64,000 nucleotides of DNA from Xiphophorus maculatus. Lineage: Eukaryota > Chordata > Actinopteri > Cyprinodontiformes > Poeciliidae. The notes under the pieces were generated by a model. It was given only the letters and a program-made list of their open reading frames with translations. It was not told the DNA's origin and did no database searches. Shown here one piece after another: positions 24,201 through 33,200 of the stretch (the first letter of the stretch is position 1; the number at the start of each line of letters is the position of its first letter). Made by a program: the position numbers and the translations under genes. The DNA lies in contig NC_036447.1 in the NCBI RefSeq assembly GCF_002775205.1, positions 3,212,501 to 3,276,500 of the forward strand, in the 5' to 3' direction.

Positions 24201-25166
24201 TTTGGTAACACTTTATTTGGAGTTGTGACTGACATGATATTGTCATAAACACGAAGACGTCTTCATGAATGTTTATGTCACAAAGTGTCATTCAGTAAAT
24301 AATGACACTTTTAATGCAACGTTGCATTCAAAGTCCATTAAAAGTGTCAACCTTGCATTATTTGGTACATAATAAAACTTTCAAAGAATAGTTGCATTAA
24401 AAGTTGGATTAAAAGTGAATAAAAAGTGTCAACTTTCCATCATTCGCTAAATAATAACATTTTTAAAGCAAAGCTGCATTAAAAATGTCAGCTTGAAAAG
24501 TTTTTATGTAAAAAATAATGAAAAGTTGATACTTTTAACGCAAAGTTGACCATTAATGCAACTTTTAATGCAATTTTGTTTTAAAAGTGTCATTGCTTAC
24601 TGAGTAATGATTATTCTCTAAATAATAATCATTGTTATTTAAGATTATTAAATAATCCCAACTGCAGGATTGGGATTTTGCAGTCGTTATTATTTAGAGA
24701 ATAATGATTATTCTCTAAATAACGACACTTTTAAAGCAAAGTTGCATTAAAAGTTTCATTAAAACTGTCAGCTTTGCATTAAAACGGTTCAAATAAAATG
24801 TTGCCAAATATGCTAACAAACACATGACTGAAAAAAAACTAAAATGTCACAAATTTAAACTAAACTATGGATGTATTGACTAAAAACAAAGCAAAAAAAG
24901 CTTTGCTCCTACTTTACCATTCTGATGATGATTTAATTTAATAAACAAACTTACTTGAGGTCCGTCAGAACCTCCTTTGGGTTTGGTTTGGCTTTGCAGA
25001 AGAAGCCGCTCCTCATTTGGACTTTATACTGGATGCTGTGGAAGCTGACAGTGGAACCACAAGCCTGGTTGGTTCTGTTAAAGTCCGGACTCGTCTTTGA
25101 TGGCGACGTCCCATTGGTGCCGATATCTTCTATCATCGCAATGTTGATGTGACCGGCGCCCTCCAT
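12076..25166 (-). CDS. abcg2: abcg2, ABC half-transporter (breast cancer resistance protein family)
   Basis: ABCG2 is a plasma-membrane ATP-driven exporter of xenobiotics, porphyrins, urate and steroid conjugates that works as a homodimer. Fifteen coding exons in transcription order: 25166-24955, 23455-23396, 22965-22851, 22762-22610, 21942-21785, 20978-20827, 20037-19942, 19547-19297, 16283-16201, 15143-15054, 14977-14856, 14783-14629, 13910-13821, 12405-12293, 12223-12076. The product is 665 residues (human 655). NBD: Walker A GPTGSGKS (83-90), Q-loop VVQED, signature ISGGERKR (189-196), Walker B VLFLDEP (209-215), H-loop SIHQP (His246). The membrane domain follows, with Arg482 aligned to the drug-specificity Arg482 of human. 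Extracellular cysteines at 592, 609 and 618 match human 592/603/608, with a sequon NMS at 601. Start: the first in-frame ATG after the acceptor. Teleosts carry several abcg2 paralogues; synteny with pkd2 suggests the a-type, which I infer only. Confidence 0.96.
12293..12405 (-). CDS. abcg2: abcg2 coding exon 14 (extracellular loop)
   Basis: Residues 580-617: [13 protein letters not shown], then a loop about 10 residues longer than human, with the sequon NMS and Cys609. The donor is GTGAGT. Confidence 0.93.
12711..13345. repeat. interspersed element, family H, long copy (abcg2)
   Basis: Carries CAGCCAATCAGAGGAGATGT, GGAGCAACAAG, TTTTGGGGAAATTGTAG, CTACTTCCTGTCGT and ends TATGGTAAATGGAAACACAGCT. 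It has the same order of blocks as the 20.1-kb copy, in opposite orientation. A CTTT-type microsatellite (13050-13092) sits inside it. Confidence 0.7.
13821..13910 (-). CDS. abcg2: abcg2 coding exon 13
   Basis: Residues 550-579: [20 protein letters not shown] and [10 protein letters not shown], very close to human. Exactly 90 bp, phase 0. The donor is GTAAGT. Confidence 0.96.
14060..14580. repeat. ATTAATCG-rich repeats (abcg2)
   Basis: Three tandem-like segments, each with a variant of CTGATTAATCGTCAGAATAA and TTAGTTGCAGCCCTAA followed by TTTCAGGAAAGTG. It looks like a local multiplication of one short element. Confidence 0.5.
14629..14783 (-). CDS. abcg2: abcg2 coding exon 12
   Basis: Residues 498-549: [40 protein letters not shown] and MTITFVFMM; transmembrane segments around the substrate path. 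The donor is GTGAGA. Confidence 0.95.
14856..14977 (-). CDS. abcg2: abcg2 coding exon 11
   Basis: Residues 457-498: [25 protein letters not shown] and TM4. Arg482 in LAMR aligns with human Arg482 (PMR). The donor is GTAAAA. Confidence 0.94.
15054..15143 (-). CDS. abcg2: abcg2 coding exon 10
   Basis: Residues 427-457: [20 protein letters not shown] and [10 protein letters not shown], transmembrane 2. The donor is GTATGT. Confidence 0.94.
15225..16200. other. abcg2 intron 10, mostly unique AT-rich sequence
   Basis: Includes a LINE-like tail near 15376-15420 (AGCCTTTATTGCCCCACAGA). Beyond that I see no feature. Confidence 0.4.
16201..16283 (-). CDS. abcg2: abcg2 coding exon 9
   Basis: Residues 400-427: [20 protein letters not shown], transmembrane 1. 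It is preceded in the transcript by a 3-kb intron rich in repeats. The donor is GTCAGA. Confidence 0.93.
16686..17002. repeat. interspersed element, family H (abcg2 intron 9)
   Basis: Starts AGCTGCGTTTCCATTGACCA, contains TTTTGGCCGTATCAAAATTTGGAATGGAAACA and GACAACAGGAAGCAGTTGGA. Orientation is opposite to the 12.7-kb copy. Confidence 0.6.
17940..18420. other. GC-richer unique block (abcg2 intron 9), unassigned
   Basis: Base composition is clearly higher in G/C than the surrounding intron up to about 18240. It is followed by GGCCAATTAGCTGTTAATAA and AATGTTAATGAGAAAAATGG, wording typical of conserved non-coding elements. A 60-codon open frame on the minus strand matches no family I know. It could be a conserved enhancer or an old repeat. 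Confidence 0.3.
18390..19075. repeat. degenerate GCTAAATATTTAGCTT satellite (abcg2 intron 9)
   Basis: More than ten variants of the partly self-complementary word AGCTAAATATTTAGCTT, at irregular spacing, across about 680 bp. A non-repetitive 130-bp stretch (18580-18720) interrupts it. Confidence 0.6.
19297..19547 (-). CDS. abcg2: abcg2 coding exon 8
   Basis: Residues 316-399: linker [20 protein letters not shown], then [20 protein letters not shown] leading into TM1. The acceptor GAATAG was chosen because it alone keeps phase with the previous exon. The donor is GTGAAC. Confidence 0.9.
19942..20037 (-). CDS. abcg2: abcg2 coding exon 7
   Basis: Residues 284-316: [20 protein letters not shown], then a variable linker. 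Acceptor GTTCCAG, donor GTAAAT. Confidence 0.94.
20123..20738. repeat. interspersed element, family H, long copy (abcg2 intron 7)
   Basis: Shares TTGTTGCTCCAACGGCTGAATAAGACGG, CTCCTCTGATTGGCTGGTAG and CGACAGGAAGTAGTAG (as reverse complements) with the 12.7-kb copy. It occupies about 78% of the 789-bp intron. Confidence 0.7.
20827..20978 (-). CDS. abcg2: abcg2 coding exon 6 (H-loop)
   Basis: Residues 233-284: [36 protein letters not shown] and ALDYFTNI. The donor is GTGACA. Confidence 0.95.
21785..21942 (-). CDS. abcg2: abcg2 coding exon 5 (signature, Walker B)
   Basis: Residues 181-233: [20 protein letters not shown], then [20 protein letters not shown]. It holds the ABC signature, Walker B and D-loop. 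Acceptor TTTGCAG, donor GTGAAC. Confidence 0.96.
21965..22578. repeat. interspersed element, family N, complete (abcg2)
   Basis: Left end ACTGCAGTCTGCAACTTTTATAAAAAA; right end AATTATAAGTTACATTCTGCAGCTTT, an imperfect inverted repeat. The inside has GGAGGCGGGTCTTAGCGCTATCAATC and an inverted counterpart near 22255-22300. It fills about 92% of the 667-bp intron (21943-22609). Confidence 0.75.
22610..22762 (-). CDS. abcg2: abcg2 coding exon 4
   Basis: Residues 130-180: [20 protein letters not shown], a variable linker, then LTKVADAK. Acceptor TTTCTAG, donor GTAGAA. Confidence 0.94.
22851..22965 (-). CDS. abcg2: abcg2 coding exon 3
   Basis: Residues 91-129: [31 protein letters not shown], ending in the Q-loop. 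The acceptor CCTAAAG lacks a pyrimidine just before AG but is set by frame and homology. Confidence 0.93.
23396..23455 (-). CDS. abcg2: abcg2 coding exon 2 (Walker A)
   Basis: Residues 71-91: [21 protein letters not shown] 60-bp exon with acceptor TTTCAG and donor GTAAGT. Confidence 0.95.
24202..24809. repeat. palindromic MITE-like element, family W (abcg2)
   Basis: Starts TTTGGTAACACTTTATTTGG and ends AAATAAAATGTTGCCAAA, inverted ends. The interior repeats AAAGTTGCATTAAAAGTGTCA many times on both strands. Confidence 0.7.
24955..25166 (-). CDS. abcg2: abcg2 coding exon 1 (with start)
   Basis: Residues 1-71. Starts [16 protein letters not shown] and runs to [22 protein letters not shown]. 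The exon begins at 25189 after TTTTCAG, so 23 bases are 5' UTR. The donor is GTAAGT. Confidence 0.93.
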
Positions 25167-25189
25167 CAGTCCGAACAGAACCAAGAACC

Positions 25190-26733
25190 CTGAAAATGCA
25201 AAGAGACTTTTGATTTATCACCGGGAAATGAAATATAAGTCAAAGATTTCTGATGCCAGAATCATAAATGGCATAAACTAAAGATTGTGAGTGGAAAACA
25301 GTTTATTGGCAGTTTATTGATCTGTGTCACACTAAAGTTATCAAATAGGTGTGTGAAGATGCCACTTTAGATTTTAAATTCATCATCATTATTAATATTA
25401 AGAAGTTATTTAATGTTATTTCCACCTAAAATACAAAAATGAAATGACGCAAAAGCTGCAAAACATTAATACCTCAGAATCATCTTGATCAAGTCGATTC
25501 AATGTGTTTGTGCATATTTTAATTGCTTTTGTTCTTTTAGACTTTATTTAGTCAGATACAATATTTAAAATGTTCCAAATGAAGAAGCAAATAAATAAAG
25601 TTTTTATCTAAATTATACTGGAGAAAGTACAAATGTTTAAATTTCCCCACATTTTCCTTTTATTTATTAATTTATTCATTTCACTTCTGTTTTTTTTACT
25701 TAATTTTTATATGTTCTCATTATTTTTGCCTCAATCTAACAATTTACTTTTATCATTGTTTTTGTTTCATTTTATTGTTCTCTTATCTTCATTTCACTTG
25801 TATATTTTTCATTATAATTTAGGATTACGTAATTTTTCCTTTATTTTTTCGACTGCTCTGTTACTGTTTATTCCCTAAACAGTACTACTGTTTAGTAATA
25901 GTAATAATAATTTATTATGTTAAATTATTATTAACATAATAATTTCATGTTATTAGAGACCAGCACAGTTAATTCAAAGAAGTGATGAGTTACTAAATTA
26001 ATAAAACTTTTAAAGCTGACTCAACATCTGGATTATTTTTGAGGAATTTTTATTTCTATAAAAATGAATAACTTTCTTCTTAGTCATTTCCTGTAACACA
26101 AGATATTAAGTTTTTATTTTAAGATAACCAGGCTTATTTTATCTAAAAATGTGGAGAAAAGTTACTCTTATACCTTTCTTTGAGATACTTTGAAATGTAA
26201 AATATATTTTCAGAGATTTGCATTGTTTTTCCATCAGGGAAACTTTCTTTACTGATAGGAACATAACCTGATAATTGAATAATTAAAAACATGCTCCTAT
26301 TAGGCATGTTTTGGCGTCACTCTGTTATAAATGCAGCTGAAATTAAACTCCTTCAAATGAGCAAACATATAAAGCAATTAGCCCTCAGTTCTTATTTTAA
26401 CATACAAAACATCCTCATTTCATTTTATTTCCTTATCTGTGAGGATTTCTGTATTTCTGCAAGGAATTCAAATGTATTTTAAGAAGATGGGAAAACAGAA
26501 CAAGGGTTTTGATGAATGAAAATACAATAAAACATATTATTGTAGAAAACGGTCACAGTTAAGCTTGGAGTTTACATCTAGTACTTTTAATCGAATAGTA
26601 AATAAAATCACCTCATAATACATCTCAGTATCTTTTTATCCAAATCAGGCATTGGTTTGTGAAACCTGAGGAAAATGATCAGCGCCGTAATGCTGCTGGA
26701 GAAATAAGAGATTTAATTTTTTCAGCTACTCAC
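25190..26733. other. probable abcg2 5' intron; no other feature seen
   Basis: AT-rich sequence between the first coding exon and the candidate non-coding exon. A T-rich stretch lies at 25630-25900. No repeats are recognised with confidence. Confidence 0.35.
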
Positions 26734-26850
26734 CAATTGATGAAGAGGAGCGATGGCGGCTGCAGACTGAGAGGAAGAGTTCGGGCTGAATAACATCAAC
26801 TCATTAGGGGCCGACAGGTTTAACTGCGACCCCCACCACCCTGCATGGGG
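26734..26850 (-). other. abcg2: possible abcg2 non-coding first exon
   Basis: On the minus strand CATCAATTG is followed by a good donor GTGAGTAGCT at 26733. It lies 1.5 kb upstream of the first coding exon, as expected for the 5' UTR exon of ABCG2. The 5' boundary is unknown and this is inference. Confidence 0.35.
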
Positions 26851-27081
26851 GAGTAACCCTTTAGCTCCCTGCAGCTGGATGCTCAAACTTTCACTTTTCA
26901 TAACGATTCACTGCAACTTTTTATTCTTATTCTTTTATCAAACATGTCACTGTTTTGCTTTTTTCCACTTATCTAACCGCTTCGATTCAAAGAGGGAACC
27001 TGAGTAAATATAAAGAAGCTATTTCTAATTTATTTATTAAGGGGGAAAAGCCAAACCAACCTGACGCTTTGGGAAAGTATA

Positions 27082-27366
27082 GAAACACAAAATTTTAGAG
27101 TATTTTTGGTCGCATTTCCAGTGAAAATATCTCAGCACACTTGAAATAAGACAAAACTAATTTACAAGTAACTTTTCAGCAACATATCAGAGCTTAAGTC
27201 ATTAATTCCTTAATATGGATGAAAAAGTACTAGTTCCACTGACAAATTATGGAAAAATGTATTTTTATGAATGAAATAATCTGCCAGTGGAACAAATTTT
27301 TTTATTTTATTTACATAAAACAAGACCCAATACTTGCTGAAATTTTTTTTGTAAGTTTGTTTAGTC
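27082..27366. repeat. foldback element, family P, right end lost
   Basis: The left arm runs GAAACACAAAATTTTAGAGT..ACTTGAAATAAGACAAAACT, then the centre, then a right arm that breaks off at GTAAGTTTGTTTAGTC. It is intergenic between abcg2 and ppm1k. Confidence 0.6.
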
Positions 27367-28229
27367 ACTACATTACAAAAAGGCTAATAGTTTATAAAAG
27401 GTTACCCATTCATCTATAAACACTTTATAAATCATTAACTGTTAATTATGCATTAATTAAGGGTGAGAAGGAGACTATATACTAGAAAACAAAGTTTACA
27501 AAAGCTTACTGTGCTGACAAGGTCGTCTGAAACATTTAGCGTAAAAACTCTAGATAAAGTAAATAGGTGAACAAACTGGCTGCACTATTTAACAAGAAAC
27601 CGGTAGATTTTGTCTCCTACTCTGTAAAACTAGCTAACCAAATGTGCTGGAGCGCCACTTTCGTTGCTAGGTAACGGGCGGAACTCTGCTGGGGTTGCTA
27701 GGTAATAGTTCATGGAGCGTCTCTTAATCAACCAGAACAGAACAGAAAATAACATTTTTTTCATTTAGTTTTTTAATTGACAAGAACTTGGAGCAAAAAT
27801 CATCATAATAAAAAAGATAAAACAAAACAATCACAGTAACCGTGTCGTCGATGCGTCACATTTAGTTCCCAGCTATGATGAGGAATCTACTCAGGGTTTA
27901 ATACCAGACAGTAAAACACTGAACATACTGCAGGAGACAACTCAAGGCTGTGGGTGGAGGTTACTGGAAATACAATAAATCACATATTTAACAACAAATC
28001 GCAGCCTCATCACGTAAAGATAGTTTTTACAGACATCCTGCGCACATACATGAAGAAAACCGTTCACCAAATGATCCAACCGTTTTAGTTCAAGTCTTCT
28101 TCTACTGACTAATTAGTGAGGCAGGTTTCATTATGCAGCTTTTTTCCCAGCTGAACAGCCATTTTGTTCCGAGACAGAACCTGCACATGTGAAATATTCA
28201 GATATGTGGGATCCAAGATAAATATGACA
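27367..28229. other. abcg2-ppm1k intergenic sequence
   Basis: Includes GTTGCTAGGTAACGG at 27662 and a near copy GTTGCTAGGTAATAG at 27698, the only distinctive words I see. No coding potential. Confidence 0.3.
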
Positions 28230-28235
28230 TTTATT
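28230..28235 (-). promoter_or_regulatory. possible ppm1k polyadenylation signal
   Basis: AATAAA on the minus strand 1.86 kb after the ppm1k stop. It is one of several candidates; a long 3' UTR is known for mammalian PPM1K. Confidence 0.25.
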
Positions 28236-29114
28236 TAATATATATGATCAGTCTTACAGAGGTACATAAATATAACTATTTACAAAACACAGAAACTATA
28301 CATTCCTGTACCCTAAACACATCTTTGTAGGAATGTGCAGCAACTTTTAATTTTCTCCAACTATAATCTCCAGAATGGTGATAAGTGACGTTTTCAGTGA
28401 CGCTTTGGTGACACAATGTCATTAAAATGTGAATTTTTGCAGTTGTGGACAGGTCAGATGAATTTGTTGATAAAATCCTTAAAATTAGAAGCTTGGACCC
28501 TTAAAAACGAATCTAAACTTACACATTTTAACAGCAAAACAAGCAAAATCTTAATGTTCTGCAAACATTTAAGGAGGATTGAAACTACAAAGCCTTCTCA
28601 GTGCATTCTTCAAGTTGGACTGTAGGAAATTTAAAGAAATTTGAACTTTTAAACAACGGGAGGCTTTTTTTTAACTCATACTGGTTAAACTGGAGCCAAC
28701 AACCGATCAGATTGTCATCAAAATCAGACGATTTCCCTTTGACCGGCTCAAAATGAAGACTAGAAGAATATGGAAAGAAAACTGATAATTTTACTCTTTG
28801 ATGAATGGAGTAAAACCAGAAATTCACACTATTTTTAAGTCCTTAAATGCATCATTAAACAACATGCACGGAAAATAGGAATTATTTGTTTTTCGTCGGA
28901 TTTTAAACTTTTATTTTTGGCCAACAAACCTGCAGCATATTTTATTCATTTTTTATGCTAATGTTCTAAAAAATATGTTTGTTATATTCCTTAGAAAGAA
29001 AAAACAGACCTCAATGATAAGGACTGTGTTCTTTTGTTTGTTGGTTTGTTTTAATTAATGTATCCCAATTTACTGTAGAAATCTTGACTTTCATACGATC
29101 AAATAGTATCGACA

Positions 29115-29511
29115 CACTGCAAAAACAACAAATCTTACAAAGTATTTTTGTCTAGTTTCTAGTGCAAATATCTAAGTACACTTGGAAGAAATAAAACTAA
29201 TTTACAAGTAACTTTTCAGCAACATATAAGAGCTTGTTTTAAGTCAATAGTTCTGTAATATTGATGAAGTGCTAGTTCCTCTGGCAGATTATTTCTCTCA
29301 AACATGGGAAAAATATATTGTACCTGGTAAAATAATCTGCAAGTGGAACTGTTACTTTTTCATCAATATTAAGGAATTATCGACTTAAAAAGGCTCCTAT
29401 TCTTTGCTGAAAAGTTACTTGTAAGTTAGTTTAATCTTATTTTAAGTTTACTAAGATATTTGCTCTAGAAACTAGTTAAATTAAGTTGGCAAGGTTTTGT
29501 GTGTTGCAATG
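29115..29511. repeat. foldback element, family P, full length
   Basis: Left CACTGCAAAAACAACAAATC; right GGTTTTGTGTGTTGCAATG. The arms are complementary throughout (TTACAAGTAACTTTTCAGCA on the left, TGCTGAAAAGTTACTTGTAA on the right). About 397 bp. If ppm1k has the long 3' UTR, this would form a hairpin in it. Confidence 0.85.
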
Positions 29512-30095
29512 CTGCTGGTGGTAATTATCTCCAAAGTATTTTAAGTTAGGAATTTGCATATAAACAGAAAAATTATATTTAAAAGCTCCAGAAGGTGGTT
29601 AATTGAAGGTTTAAGGTCACAGTTTTGTGTATGAAGTTTACGAGTCTCCTTGTTTAAAACGAGACACTTAGCAAACCGATGGACAAGATGTTATATTGTT
29701 AAATCTTTCTTTTCAAGTGTTTATAAGTTAGTTAGAATTTATTCCACTGATTATCAAGCATCAAAGTTTAAGTGCTGGACTTTCCCATGTTTTATAGTCC
29801 ATCATAACTACAAATTTGCTGATGACTTTCTTCCTCTCGTTCAAATATTTCTTTGTTTTTAGCACCACAACGTTGCTGCATTATTTGTGTACAAAACCTT
29901 ATATAACAAGGGATTACTTCATATCTAGTGCACATCATGAACTCGCAGCCCCGGTTTCCATGGGAACTGCACATCAAGCTGCTCTAAACAACATCAGGAC
30001 ACACTGAACTCTGTATTCATCCAGGGAGCACAGCCTGTATTGCACATGTTAGCGAAGTCTGCAGGAAGTAGCGCGTGGATGCGGGCGGCATCAGG

Positions 30096-30227
30096 CTACG
30101 CCCAGCGGCCGCTGGACACGAAGCTCCTGCTGAAGGAGAAACTGACGTCTGAACTCTTGTGTTTCCCCCAGGCGCCGAAAGGCACCACGATGATTGTGCT
30201 GTTGTCCTCCGTACCGTAGTGAAGAGC
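30096..30227 (-). CDS. ppm1k: ppm1k coding exon 6 (C-terminus)
   Basis: Residues 341-383: [20 protein letters not shown], then [15 protein letters not shown] and TAG. Acceptor GTGTCAG. Confidence 0.96.
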   Translation of the reverse strand, partial: ALHYGTEDNSTIIVVPFGAWGKHKSSDVSFSFSRSFVSSGRWA

Positions 30228-33200
30228 CTGACACAGACGAGAACAGAGATTAAATAAGAAAGAAATTGTAAATGCTGGTTTTGTAAGTCATATATCAAAG
30301 GTCTCCTTTAACAGTTTCATTAGATAAATTACTCAAACGTACTTAATTGATAGTGCACAAAGACACAACAGTGAATTTTGCAACAAACTGGAAAATAAAT
30401 ACTGAAAAACAATTTTTTTACTACTATTACTTTTTTTTTTACCAGTTATTTGTTATTTCTTACATTGTGTGTGAATTGTGAGACAGTTATTTTTTGTTTT
30501 TAAGCATATGCACTGACTGATGGCACTTTTAAAATGTCATTGTTCTTGTGACAATGACAATAAAGATTTATCTTATCTTATCTCTTATCTTATGTGTGAC
30601 TATAAATCCATTTACATATATTCAAGTGTTGATTATTCAAATAAATAAAATACATAAAAAATAATTAAATAAAAAAGTGTAACAGACCTCCATCAAGTCG
30701 TAATTCAGTACTTTTGCCCCCCATGGAGCAAATTTTAAATATTAGAAAGAAATTCCAGCTTGGGAGCATTGTTGTTTTTGGCAGCCATTTTAGTTTTAGT
30801 TTTTATTCATTTCCAAATGTGATAGTTAATAATGCAAAGACATAAAATCAAGTAAATTATGGACAATCCTGTTTGCGAGACTGTCTTTAGTCAGAGGCTT
30901 CTTCAAATTCACTGTAATACAGTCTGCTACAGCAGATCCTTCCTCCAACAGCCATCACCATCAACAATCTACAAGAATTTTAATTAATATGAGTTACAAC
31001 AACATTTAATTACCCTTTGGGTTCAATAAAATATTCAAGTCTCAGAAGATTATTGATTTCTCTTTATCTTTAGCAAAAGATCAGAAGTTATTTCTCCCTC
31101 TAGCGTTAGCCTAGCATGTTTTTTTTTTGTTTTTTTATTTACCCACAATGCCCTGCGCTGCAGTCCACTTCCTGCTTTTGGACGATCGGTCCACTAGATG
31201 TGAAACGTTTGGATTCGAACCGCCGCAGAGTTCATTTCAACTCAACCAAGAAATGGGTTTGTAGGCGGACCAGAGTTTGCGTATTTGGTCCGATTGCAAA
31301 TTCAAACCTCTGAAAACAAACCGGACTCTCCGCCAAATAAACTAGAGTTTGATTAAAGATGTAATCGAGCCCTAATTAAAAACCTTTTTCCTTCAAATGT
31401 GCTCTGAGTTGCATTTACACACTTCCTATTCCCTCACTTCATCTTTGTGTTTGTCGATAACATGAAATCCTAATAAAACATCCTAAAGCTTGCAGATAAA
31501 ATGCAAAACCATTCAGGAGGATTTGTTTCCAAGTTTGAAGTATTTCTCACCTGGTCAGATATTCTCTGCGCTGCCTCTTTGGGGTCGTGACACTGGTTGA
31601 TGACGTTGCAGATCTCCTGGCTGTTCATGATGAAGTTGATGCCGTCTGTGGTCAGAGCCAGAAAGGAGTCATGGACATGATGCAGCTGCAGAAAACGGAA
31701 ACACACTTCAGCAGTTTGGCCAGGAAACACTTTAATAAGACTTAAGGTGAACTTGTCGTTACCTATAGATACGTTGCATATTATTGTTTACATCCAGAAA
31801 TTTCCATGTGTATAACACTGGAGGGCAAAAGGCGATTCTGTCACAAACCATCAAAATAAAACAATTCTGTTGACAAATGAAATCTAGAGATGTAGGTATG
31901 ATTAATTCAGTGCAGTGCATCAGAGCAAAGGGAACAATAACACGGAAAAGACGTAAAAAAAATCAAAACCATTCTATTTTTTTTTTCTCGCTCTTCGCGT
32001 TGGCTACGCTACACACAGACTTGTTGCCGTGGCAACTGACTAACAATAGCTCTACTAATGTGTCAGGATTTGACACCCAAACATTTCCCACACAAAGAAC
32101 AGAACATTCAGTCGGTAACAGTTTTATGTTTTCAGGCTTGATGTTTATTTTGCGATTATTGATAAGTCATCGTCTGAACACAGCTGTTGGGTCTATTTTA
32201 GTTCCTAACCTGCAAGGAATCAACCAAAAACACAAATTGCTTTTCTGCAGGAGATTGGAGCAGAGCCAGACGCGGAGAACCCGCCGTCAAACACTGTCTG
32301 TGATCAACTCCGCCGGCTCTCAGTCCCCAACTGCCTTTTATTATGATTACAAGGAAGGAGGCTGGGCTTTTTCACACAGTCACACAAAGAATGGACCAAA
32401 GACCTTTACTACAGGATGTTCTGGAACCTTCTGTGGACATGCCCTTACAAGGCAGGAGGCTGACCGTTACCAATCAGTTTCACAGGCAGCTGATAACACA
32501 GGCAGCTAATGACCAAAGCAGCTGATAACACAGGAATGTGTAAACGTTTCTAACCCCCAAGCAAACACCCAAGAAACAGTTAATAATATACCACAAGAGA
32601 AAAGTAGTCAAGCAAACAACACACAAAATAATATGAAAACATAACCTTTCAAATAAACTCACAAGTAAATGAACTTAGATAATTTTTCTAACAGCAGTGC
32701 TTGATTAGCTCATTTAAACACATGCCCTACTGACAATGTCAGAAAGTTTGTGTGGGTCAACTTACATACGTTTCTTTCACTGAACTGAAACGCACCGCAT
32801 TCCACAGCACGTCTACGTGTCAAGGTTGTCAAAGTCAAGCTAGCATAACTGACCTACTTACCTTTCGTGTGCTTTTTTTTTTTTAGATTAAAACTTTGCT
32901 TCCCTATTTTTGTTAATATATCACATGTACATTAATATTTAGCATGTCTTGTTGACAACTTGTTAGCCAAAATCAATGGTAGTCATCATCCGTGCACAGT
33001 TTTCTGCCCACCAGAAGGAGCTGAGCAACGTCACACTGCAGCACGTCTATATGTGAAAGAAAACGGGTCAAATAAACTTGTGTTCTGGTTTCAACAAACT
33101 CTGGTTTTAAACTTACTGTGAGTCTTTTGGTTTCTGGCTCAGCAATGACTCCCATCTTCTTCAGATCAAAGTCTCCGATGCTGCGTGTCATCGCCAGCCG

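Noticed and set aside
31877..32509. 210-codon open frame on the plus strand as a protein gene
   Set aside because: It lies inside a repeat with inverted ends, has no recognisable domain, no exon-like neighbours, and a diverged copy elsewhere in the same gene. Kept only as a finding about the repeat.
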